NCBI GenBank assembly: GCA_903929475.1
Contig: CAIYUV010000138.1
Span: forward strand, 1-57,653
Source of the DNA: an uncultured Spartobacteria bacterium
Lineage (GTDB): Bacteria > Verrucomicrobiota > Verrucomicrobiia > Chthoniobacterales > Chthoniobacteraceae
Length of the DNA: 57,653 nucleotides
Reading direction: 5' to 3'
Made by a program: the position numbers and the translations under genes. Below are positions 8,368 to 15,651 of this stretch, in pieces; positions within the stretch are counted from its first letter, which is position 1, and the number at the start of each line of letters is the position of its first letter. The notes below the pieces were generated by a model, which ran no database searches, was not told the DNA's origin, and worked only from the letters and a program-made list of their open reading frames with translations.

Positions 8368-8949
8368 ATGCAAACAGCCAACGTTAATGTGCCAATTCGA
8401 GTCACCGGTCGTCACGTCAGTGTCACTGACGCAATTCGCGACTACGCAAAAAGCAAAATTGATCACATCCATCTGGACTATCCGCGCATCATCGAGGTGC
8501 ACGTCATTCTCGATGTCAGCAAGCACCGGCAAAGCGCCGAAATCATCCTGCATTGCGCGAATCACATCACCATCGAAGCCGACATGGAGTGTGATGATAT
8601 GTATGCGGCGATTGACGGGGTCGTCGCAAAAGTCACGCGGCAGATGCGGAAGTATAAAACCAAGATGCTCCGCTCGCATCGTCCGCGTAAACATCTGCCG
8701 CAGCATATCGAGGAGCAGGTGCTGCACATTGACGAGCAATTTGAAATCGAGGAGGCCGAGCCCAAGCATCTGCACTCGGAGAAATACACGGTTCACTCGC
8801 TCTTCGTGGACGAAGCCGTCCTCCAACTCGAAATGGCAGCGAACCGGCCATTCATCGTGTTCATGAATTCGAAGACCGAGCGCGTCAATATCCTGCAACG
8901 CCGGAGAAACGGAGGTTTCGGCCTCATCGAACTGAACCTGCCGACATAA
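8368..8949 (+). CDS. hpf: Ribosome hibernation promoting factor, long form
   Basis: 193 residues, the size of long HPF. The N-terminal S30AE domain (about 8-105) contains the pattern VSVTDAIRDYAKSKIDHI and DMECDDMYAAIDGVVAKVTRQMRK; after a charged linker the C-terminal dimerisation domain reads KYTVHSLFVDEAVLQLEMAANRPFIVFMN. Long HPF binds 30S subunits and dimerises 70S ribosomes into inactive 100S particles in stationary phase. The start has a strong AAAGGAG at 8354-8360. In many Gram-negative bacteria rpoN separates lptB from hpf; here it is absent. The gene is followed by a strong terminator. Confidence 0.93.
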   Translation: MQTANVNVPIRVTGRHVSVTDAIRDYAKSKIDHIHLDYPRIIEVHVILDVSKHRQSAEIILHCANHITIEADMECDDMYAAIDGVVAKVTRQMRKYKTKMLRSHRPRKHLPQHIEEQVLHIDEQFEIEEAEPKHLHSEKYTVHSLFVDEAVLQLEMAANRPFIVFMNSKTERVNILQRRRNGGFGLIELNLPT

Positions 8950-8974
8950 ACAAACCGAAAGCTCATCAAAATCT

Positions 8975-9010
8975 GAGGCCGGACGTTGTGAAGCGTCCGG
9001 CTTCATTTTT
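8975..9010 (+). terminator. Rho-independent terminator after hpf
   Basis: An 11-bp stem (gaggccggacg pairing with cgtccggcttc, one G-T pair) with a short loop, followed by a T-rich run cattttttt. It lies 26 bp after the hpf stop and ends the DUF1844-kdsA-lpt-hpf operon. Confidence 0.9.
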
Positions 9011-9071
9011 TGTGCAACATGAATAACGTGCGGCTGGTAAAAATCGCCTTCATCTGCATACACAATCTACC

Positions 9072-9692
9072 ATGAAATATTTTTGCCTCGCATTGCTGCT
9101 CACCTGCTACGCCAGCGCGGCCACGACCATCGAAGTCGTTGCAAAGCTGGCGGACATCCCGGCGGGCATGGAAGTGCCCGCATCCGCGGCAAAGCTCGAC
9201 CAGATCAAGGGCGTGGATGTTCTCAGCGCCCCACATGTCATCACGACGCCCGGAAAATGCGCGAGCATCGAAGTCACGCAACCGGAGACAGTGCCTGGGG
9301 CGGGAAACGTAGCGCTTGGGGTTGCGATCAACGTCACGCCGACCATTGGAGAAAAGACGATCCATTTCACCGGCAAGGCTACTGACCGTGCATCGCATGG
9401 AAAACGGAGCGACGGCGGGGTGAACACCGTCGAGTTCGCCACTCGGGAAATTTACTTCGAGGGCGGCACGACGAGCGGCGGGACGGTGGTCATTCACACC
9501 GCGCCACTGACGAGCAGGACGGCGAAGGAGGATAAAGTCGTGACGAAATCGCGTGAATTAGTGATTTACCTCACATTCACAAAACGCACGACAGACGAAA
9601 CGCCTGCGAAAAAATCTGGCGCAAAATCGCAGACGAAATCCTCGACCACTGCGAAAGCGAAGTCCGCTGCGTCCGCAAAAAAGAAACGCTGA
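9072..9692 (+). CDS. Secreted protein with secretin-like segment
   Basis: 206 residues with a clear signal peptide (MKYFCLALLLTCYASA). The middle, DVLSAPHVITTPGKCASIEV followed by GVAINVTPTIGEKTIHFTGKAT, resembles the beta-rich 'bad apples' segment of type II/III secretin proteins, but the protein is far too short to be a secretin and lacks its N domains. The last 35 residues are a Lys/Ser/Thr/Ala-rich tail. Probably periplasmic or surface-linked; function unknown. It converges with the lipoprotein gene on the other strand with two bases between stops. Confidence 0.7.
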   Translation: MKYFCLALLLTCYASAATTIEVVAKLADIPAGMEVPASAAKLDQIKGVDVLSAPHVITTPGKCASIEVTQPETVPGAGNVALGVAINVTPTIGEKTIHFTGKATDRASHGKRSDGGVNTVEFATREIYFEGGTTSGGTVVIHTAPLTSRTAKEDKVVTKSRELVIYLTFTKRTTDETPAKKSGAKSQTKSSTTAKAKSAASAKKKR

Positions 9693-9694
9693 GC

Positions 9695-9892
9695 TTAGTA
9701 AACGTAAACGCGGTGCCGTGGTTCGTAGTAGCCGGGGCCGGGAACATACACACGCGGACCGGGCTCGTAGTAACCGGGATAGTGGTGATGGTGGCCGGGA
9801 GGCAGCGGTGCTCCGGGTGGGAGCGGAGGATGTGGGACAAAACAACCGGTGGTTGCGAGGGCGAATACGCTGGCGAGAAGTTTGTATTTCAT
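9695..9892 (-). CDS. Small Pro/His/Tyr-rich lipoprotein
   Basis: 65 residues. Signal peptide MKYKLLASVFALATTGC ends in a lipobox (ATTGC), so the mature protein of 49 residues would be lipid-anchored. The mature part is built of Pro, His, Gly and Tyr: PPLPPG, a run of His, then GYYEPGPRVYVPG and YYEPRHRVYVY, a loose duplicate of YYEPxxRVYV. Similar tiny lipoproteins are common in Verrucomicrobiota and some Proteobacteria; none has a known job that I can name. The signal peptide makes it a credible gene despite its length. Confidence 0.75.
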   Translation of the reverse strand: MKYKLLASVFALATTGCFVPHPPLPPGAPLPPGHHHHYPGYYEPGPRVYVPGPGYYEPRHRVYVY

Positions 9893-9943
9893 ACGCGGAG
9901 AAATTACGACTGATGCACCGCCCAGCGCAAGGGCCGCGTTCCG

Positions 9944-10456
9944 CTATTCTTTGAATTGAATTCTCTCCCCGTAGCGCGCCTTCTCCCAATCTTCGGGGAA
10001 CTTCGCTTTGAAAACGCGCAGCATATAGCCACCGACGGTCTTTCCGTTTTCATTGAACATCCAGTCCGCGATTTCGCCGGGCGGAAAAGAGACCATGCCG
10101 TCGGGAGGAACGCCGCTGCCGGGCTGGAAGGTGTTGTCGTCCACTTTGCCACGGAGAAGTGTGCCGTCGTAGGTGACGAAATTGACGAGCAGGATTTGCT
10201 GTTTCCCTGCGATTTTTGTGGGGAAAGATTTGCGGACGATGAAGCCGCTCTGCCCCTGCGCTGGCTTTTGCAGCGCGGCTAAAAACTCACCAACAGTCGC
10301 GCGCGCCTTTTCCATCGCAGCAGCGAGTTCGGCGTCGCCGGTGTTGCCGTGCATGAAATCACGAAGCGCGATTTTACGCTCTTCCTTCGCCTTGTCTTTG
10401 CACGAGGTGAAAGTGAGCGCGAGCGCGGCGACCAGCAGGCATCGAGTGAAAGTCAT
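9944..10456 (-). CDS. DUF2314 lipoprotein
   Basis: 170 residues with a lipoprotein signal (LLVAALALTFTSC). The C-terminal two thirds fits DUF2314: FIVRKSFPTK, then ILLVNFVTYDGTLLRGKV, a Gly/Pro-rich loop, GMVSFPPGEIADWMF and GGYMLRVFKAKFP. The N-terminal stretch is helical and charged. No catalytic site is known for the family; some members occur as immunity-like or stress proteins. It lies six bases downstream of the large dehydrogenase-like gene on the same strand and is likely co-transcribed. Confidence 0.8.
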   Translation of the reverse strand: MTFTRCLLVAALALTFTSCKDKAKEERKIALRDFMHGNTGDAELAAAMEKARATVGEFLAALQKPAQGQSGFIVRKSFPTKIAGKQQILLVNFVTYDGTLLRGKVDDNTFQPGSGVPPDGMVSFPPGEIADWMFNENGKTVGGYMLRVFKAKFPEDWEKARYGERIQFKE

Positions 10457-10462
10457 GCGGCG

Positions 10463-13400
10463 TTACTTCAGCGTTTTGAGATACGCGAACATGTCGCTGA
10501 CTTGTTCGGGCGTCATCGTGTCGAGCAGACCTTCGGGCATGATCGAACGGCGGAGGAATTGCGAAGCGCGGATGTCGCCACGTGCGATGCGGCGATCCTG
10601 CGCGCCGGGCGCACGGAGGATGATGGCGTCCTTGTCCTCGCTGGCGAGGAAGCCCTCGATGAGGTCGCCGCTTTTCATCTCCACGCGGAAAAGGCGGTAG
10701 CCGTTTTCCATCGCGGCATTTGGAGTGATGATGTTGCGCAGCAGTGCCTCAACGCCCATCGCGCCTGCACCGGAAAGATTCGGTGCGAGGTTGCCGCCCT
10801 GGCCTGCGATGGTGTGGCAGGCCTGACAAACGAGCGTCACGGTCTTGCCCTTCGTCGCGTCGCCGGGCTTGTCGGCGAGTGCGCGGTATTTTGCAAATTT
10901 CGCATCGAGCGCCGTGGCTTCGGCGGTGGTGAGGACGGGCGGGAAATCGCTTGTCTTGGCAACCCTCGCGCCCGATTGGAGCTTGCCCCATGGACCTGCG
11001 CCCGGTGCGTAAAAGACTAGGCCTGCCGGTTTCGAAACGTCTTCGTAGCTGCGATCAAAATCATTTCTGATTTCGTCGTCGGTGCGGGTGCGGCTCCAGA
11101 TACGGAATTCGCTGAGCGCACCGGCTAACCCGCCTTTTGCATTCGAGAATCCAATACGGACGTTTTCGAATTTCTGCGGCACAGGTTTGCACTGATCCTG
11201 ATCGAGAGTGCCGTCCTGATAGATTTTCAGCGCGCCGTTTGCATCGCGTGTCACAGCGATGTGAATCCACACTCCTGGCACGACAGGCTTCTTCGCAATG
11301 ATGACGTCACCAGCGCCGTTCCAAACGCGGAAATTTGCGCCGAAGAAATTCATGTCGAATTGGCCGGGCACGCCGAGGATGCCGTCGCCGGGACCGATGT
11401 CGCGGCCTTTCGGATTCAGCAGCACCCACGTTTCCACGGTGAAGGGCCCGTCGAGCGTGATGCCGGTTTCGCTCCATGCATTGTCGCTGCCGTCGAGCAT
11501 GAGCACCGGGCGGAAAAGCGCGGTCAGTTCGTTCATCAGCGCGGCCAAGTCGGCGTTATCGCCGAGAATGGTCTGGAGCTTGTCGAGCGTCGGTCCGTCG
11601 AGGTCGGCTTTCGCGATGGTGCCCGCGCGAACGGCGGCGACCGCGGCTTGTGCGCCGGGTTTCTGAGTCGTGAGGCGATCCAGTGCGCTGCGGCGCTGTG
11701 CGGGAGTCAGGCCGCTCCACATTCCGAGGAGGAGTTTTCCGGCCTGTTCGCTTTTTGAAAGTGCGAGTGCATTGAGCGCTTCGTCGCGGATGACGGCGTC
11801 TTTGGATTCTTTGGAGAGTTTGACGAAAAGCTCGGCCTGTGTGCTGCCCATCTCGCGCAGCGCACGGAGCGCTGCGAGTTGGCGGTCGGCTGGTGAGTTG
11901 CCAGTGAGCAACGCGACGAGGTCAGGCTCCAGCGTGGTGAGACGGAAGTCCGTGGCGAGTCGTAGCCCGAGTTCGCGCGCGGCATCGTCTCCAGAGAGGA
12001 GGCTTTTCGCGGCGTCGGCGAGCAGTGGTGTGAGCTTCGCGGTGTCGAGGCGGGTGCGCGCGGCGAGCAACGCTGCGAGCACGGCGGGGCGTGTGGTGGG
12101 ATTTGTCAGCGCACCGGTGAGCGCTTCGCCGACTCCCGGCTCGGTGACGAATTGCACGAGGCGCATCACTTCCTCCTGTCCCGGCGGGCGGCTGAGTTTT
12201 GGCAACAGTTGTGCGACGCGTTTGGCGCTAGTCTTTGGTTCGAGTGAGAGTGAGGCGAGCAGGCGGTTTTCGACGGGCAATTTTTCTGCGTCGGGTGAAT
12301 CGAGCCACGCCGCGACAGCATCGGGTGCCTTTTCCAGAAAGCGGCGGACGAGGAAGCGCTCAAACTCGCGGTCGTAGGCGTCGCCCACTTTGATCTGTTT
12401 GTTGGCGTTGGTAGCCCGGCCCATCGGTCCGGGGAGAGGGTCGCGTCCCAGCTTCACGCAGAGTGCGATGGCTTTTGGATCTTTCGCAGCAATTCTTCCA
12501 CAGGTGCGGATGATTTCAGCGCGCACGGTTGTGTCTGTGTCATCGGCGAGTGGCGCGAGTGCGGCTGCCGCGTCCACAAGTCCTGCCTCGCCATAGGCGC
12601 GCACGGCTTCACGGCGAATGTTGCGATTTTCTTCAGCGAGCAGTGGTTTGAGCAAAACCGCATCCACTTTACCCAGCCCCTCCGCTGCCCAGAGCGCGGC
12701 GATACGTGTGCTTGCGGGCTTTACTTTGTCGCTGACAAGTGCGCGCAGTTTTGGTGCGAGGTTTTCGTCCTTTCGATCCACAATTGCCTGCCAAGCGAGA
12801 TGACTCTGCGTCAGCGAATCACCGCCGAGCTTGGCTATGAGTTGATCCCCGGTCGCCTTGGTAAAATCGGTCATCACGAATGGTATCTGCCCCGTGGCCT
12901 TCACGCGCCAGATGCGACCCCGCTTTTTGTCGCGGTCCGGGTGGTTGCGCGGCACTTCGTTGTGGGAGATGATTTTGTTATACCAATCCACGATGTAGAG
13001 GCAGCCGTCTGGGCCGAAATGAATGGAAACGGGGCGGAACCACTCGTCGCTCGAATTGATGAAATCGCCGAGCAGTGTGTATTTGAAACGCGAACCGTCG
13101 GGCGTGATTTTGATTGCCTGGATTTTTCGGGTGATCGGATTGGCCGCATACATCACGTCGGCGTAACCCTCAGGCCATGCCCCTTTTTTATCCGAAAGCG
13201 CGAGACCGCTCAGACCAGTGCCGCCCATCCTGAACTCCGAAGTGGCCGGAAAATCTGGCTGATAGCTTTTGCGGAAACCCTCCATGCCACCAGGGTAGTA
13301 GGCGTATTCGTGGAATGGCATTACGGGATAGCCGTAGTCGTTTGCCTCCTGAATCCACGACTGCCCCTCGCCATCAATGACGAGACCCCAGATGTTGTTC

Positions 13401-14119
13401 GGGCCGACGCTCGTGACTTCAAAATCCGATCCGTCGGGGCGCATCTTTGCCATCGAGCACTTTGGCCAGTCCACGACTTTATCGCTGCCTGGCTTCACCA
13501 CTTTGCTGCTGTTGAAAAGCCCCTGCGCCATCCAAATCCAGCCGCCCGGCGCTCGCGTGAATTGATGTGGAAATAGATGTGAGTCCTGCACGCCGAAGCC
13601 TGTCACTACGATGTCGTGTGTGTCGGCTTTTCCATCACCATCCGTATCTTTGAAAAATTTGAGATCATTGCCGTGCTGCACATACACGCCGTCTTTGTAA
13701 GGCAGAATGCCGAGCGGGATGGCTAGCCCGTCCACAAACACGCGCGGCTTTTGCACGCCGGGAGCCGAGGGCGTATCAAACACAATCACGCGATCTTTTC
13801 GCGGGCTGCTATAAAGCGCCTTGGCCTGTGCCGCGCTTTCGTTGCCGTCCACGGGATATTCAAACGCCGTCATGGACCACATCCGCCCGTGCTGATCCCA
13901 GTCCACCGTGATGAACTTGCCAAAACCCTCATCCTCCTGCGCCACCAGTTCGATCTCAAAACCCGGCGGCAGTGTGAACGTCGCCTTTTCCTCGTCGCCA
14001 GTCATCGGCGAAGGCTTTGCGCCCTTCGCCGGAGCGGGTGCGGGTGCAAAAACATCCGCGGCATACGACGATGCGAGCGGACTAAAGACAAGTGCAGCAA
14101 GGAATGGGATGTGTTTCAT
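10463..14119 (-). CDS. PVC-type membrane-bound dehydrogenase with HEAT, LamG and heme domains
   Basis: 1218 residues with signal peptide. Order of parts: an N-terminal beta-propeller of the Pirellula/Verrucomicrobium dehydrogenase type (about 50-410; LPPGFEIELVAQE, DGDGKADTHDIVVTGFG, HFGPDGCLYIVDWYN); a long stretch of HEAT-like helical repeats (about 420-840); a LamG/concanavalin-like insert (about 865-1035; WSETGITLDGPFTVETWV, IHIAVTRDANGALKIYQDG); and a C-terminal heme-binding domain with CQACH near 1110. Such proteins are exported and thought to oxidise sugars or other organics, passing electrons to the c-type heme. The LamG insert may bind carbohydrate. Substrate unknown. The DUF2314 lipoprotein gene follows by six bases. 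Confidence 0.88.
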   Translation of the reverse strand: MKHIPFLAALVFSPLASSYAADVFAPAPAPAKGAKPSPMTGDEEKATFTLPPGFEIELVAQEDEGFGKFITVDWDQHGRMWSMTAFEYPVDGNESAAQAKALYSSPRKDRVIVFDTPSAPGVQKPRVFVDGLAIPLGILPYKDGVYVQHGNDLKFFKDTDGDGKADTHDIVVTGFGVQDSHLFPHQFTRAPGGWIWMAQGLFNSSKVVKPGSDKVVDWPKCSMAKMRPDGSDFEVTSVGPNNIWGLVIDGEGQSWIQEANDYGYPVMPFHEYAYYPGGMEGFRKSYQPDFPATSEFRMGGTGLSGLALSDKKGAWPEGYADVMYAANPITRKIQAIKITPDGSRFKYTLLGDFINSSDEWFRPVSIHFGPDGCLYIVDWYNKIISHNEVPRNHPDRDKKRGRIWRVKATGQIPFVMTDFTKATGDQLIAKLGGDSLTQSHLAWQAIVDRKDENLAPKLRALVSDKVKPASTRIAALWAAEGLGKVDAVLLKPLLAEENRNIRREAVRAYGEAGLVDAAAALAPLADDTDTTVRAEIIRTCGRIAAKDPKAIALCVKLGRDPLPGPMGRATNANKQIKVGDAYDREFERFLVRRFLEKAPDAVAAWLDSPDAEKLPVENRLLASLSLEPKTSAKRVAQLLPKLSRPPGQEEVMRLVQFVTEPGVGEALTGALTNPTTRPAVLAALLAARTRLDTAKLTPLLADAAKSLLSGDDAARELGLRLATDFRLTTLEPDLVALLTGNSPADRQLAALRALREMGSTQAELFVKLSKESKDAVIRDEALNALALSKSEQAGKLLLGMWSGLTPAQRRSALDRLTTQKPGAQAAVAAVRAGTIAKADLDGPTLDKLQTILGDNADLAALMNELTALFRPVLMLDGSDNAWSETGITLDGPFTVETWVLLNPKGRDIGPGDGILGVPGQFDMNFFGANFRVWNGAGDVIIAKKPVVPGVWIHIAVTRDANGALKIYQDGTLDQDQCKPVPQKFENVRIGFSNAKGGLAGALSEFRIWSRTRTDDEIRNDFDRSYEDVSKPAGLVFYAPGAGPWGKLQSGARVAKTSDFPPVLTTAEATALDAKFAKYRALADKPGDATKGKTVTLVCQACHTIAGQGGNLAPNLSGAGAMGVEALLRNIITPNAAMENGYRLFRVEMKSGDLIEGFLASEDKDAIILRAPGAQDRRIARGDIRASQFLRRSIMPEGLLDTMTPEQVSDMFAYLKTLK

Positions 14120-14259
14120 GAAAGTGAGAGAGTTCGAGGAAAGCCGCGCAATGTGGCTTGCCTTAGGAAAAAGTCACGCGTGCAAGGCGGAAAACAGTCA
14201 GCGATTTTGCACGAGTGCTACACTCCGTCGTCTAATGCGGCGTTGATTCGAGCAGCTTG

Positions 14260-15477
14260 TCAGGCAGCAACTCCGCGTTCCGATTCCGAAAGATAGCAGC
14301 CGGGGTCGGAGCCCCACAGACCGCCGTTTTCGGAATATGCGGCGCGGGTGCGGAAGCCACCGCCGCAGATGCCGAACCAGCGGCAGCTCGCGCACGGGCC
14401 GACCATCCGGGACTGACGCGCGCTTTGGCTGAGCGTGCCGATGGAGCGAATGCTGCGCAGCGTTTCGGCGGAGTTTGCGTTCTGGCCCTCCCAGATTTGG
14501 GAGAAAGGCTGCTGCTTCACGTTGCCGAGCATGATGTCCTGCCAGAATTGATCGGGATGCACGTTGCCCTGCGTGTCTATGTTGGCGATGCCGCGTCCGC
14601 TGCTGTTTGCGCCGCCGCCATTCCATGAAAGCAGACGCCGCGCTTCATCGAGATTCGGGTGGTTTTCCTGCTCCATACGCAGCAGCAAATACGCACCGTC
14701 CGCAGGCTGAGCGACGGTGAGCAACTCGCGAGTCACGCCCTGCTGATGCCACGCTTCCACGCGAGCGAGCAGCGTATCGAGCGCGTAACGCGACTCCTCG
14801 GGCGTGAGCACTTGCAGGCTGCTACCGCGCCCCGCAGGCACGAGATGATAGAAGCATACGCGCTGAATTTCCTCCTGCTCTATGAAGTCGAGAATTTGCT
14901 CGATGTTTTGCACGTTGTGGCGCGTGAGCGTCAGACGCAGGCCGGCTTTCTGCCCCACGTCATGGCAGTTGCGAAAGCCGCGCACTGCGGCATCGAACGC
15001 ACCCTCCTTGCGGCGGAATTCGTCGTGGATTTTGCCGATGCCATCCAGCGAAATGCCCACGTAGGCGACGTTCGCGGCCTTGAGCAGCGCCGCCTTTTCC
15101 GGCGTGATGAGCGTGCCGTTTGTAGAAATGGTGAGCTTCAAGCCGGCAGCGGATGCTTTTTGCACGATGTCGAAAAAGCGCGGATGGATGAGCGGCTCAC
15201 CACCCGAGAGAAGCAGCGAGGGGACTTGATACGCGGCGAGATCCTCAATCACCGCCTCCATCTGCGGCCACGTCAGCTCGCCGGGATAATTCATGGCCGC
15301 CGAATCCGAGTAGCAATGCACACAGCGAAGATTGCAGGTGCGCGTGATGTTCCAGACGGTGATCGGCCTGCGCGTATTCGCGCTGTGGCCGGGATGCCCC
15401 GGATGTCGTCCCGCACCGTAGCGGAGCGCGTCTGCAGGTTGTGCGGTATTGGTCCAAAGTTTAGTGAGGTTGGTCAT
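14260..15477 (-). CDS. Radical SAM/SPASM protein, AhbC/NirJ-like
   Basis: 405 residues. The radical SAM cluster motif is CNLRCVHC (Cys 48, 52, 55), followed by LLSGGEPL and STNGTLI; a C-terminal SPASM-like part carries CASCRWFGIC...GC for auxiliary clusters. The opening (TNLTKLWTNTAQPADALRYG, then TRRPITVWNITRTCNL) is close to what I know of AhbC (12,18-didecarboxysiroheme deacetylase) and the related NirJ/AhbD enzymes of alternative heme or heme d1 synthesis. No other siroheme-route gene is nearby, so the exact reaction is uncertain. The start at 15477 was chosen by family; the frame opens 114 bp upstream without similarity. Confidence 0.8.
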   Translation of the reverse strand: MTNLTKLWTNTAQPADALRYGAGRHPGHPGHSANTRRPITVWNITRTCNLRCVHCYSDSAAMNYPGELTWPQMEAVIEDLAAYQVPSLLLSGGEPLIHPRFFDIVQKASAAGLKLTISTNGTLITPEKAALLKAANVAYVGISLDGIGKIHDEFRRKEGAFDAAVRGFRNCHDVGQKAGLRLTLTRHNVQNIEQILDFIEQEEIQRVCFYHLVPAGRGSSLQVLTPEESRYALDTLLARVEAWHQQGVTRELLTVAQPADGAYLLLRMEQENHPNLDEARRLLSWNGGGANSSGRGIANIDTQGNVHPDQFWQDIMLGNVKQQPFSQIWEGQNANSAETLRSIRSIGTLSQSARQSRMVGPCASCRWFGICGGGFRTRAAYSENGGLWGSDPGCYLSESERGVAA

Positions 15478-15651
15478 GGCGGTTTTCGTTGCAGGCTGCC
15501 GCCTCGCCAAAAACGCCGCTTCCCAAAACCCGCCAGTCACTACCCATTTCTTGCCATCCCCCGCCGCCCCTCGCCATCGCCAGAACTCCATGCGCGGCTA
15601 GATCGTTGTTCAGCCACGCTCAATGACATTAACAAACAGATTCTTCCGCAG

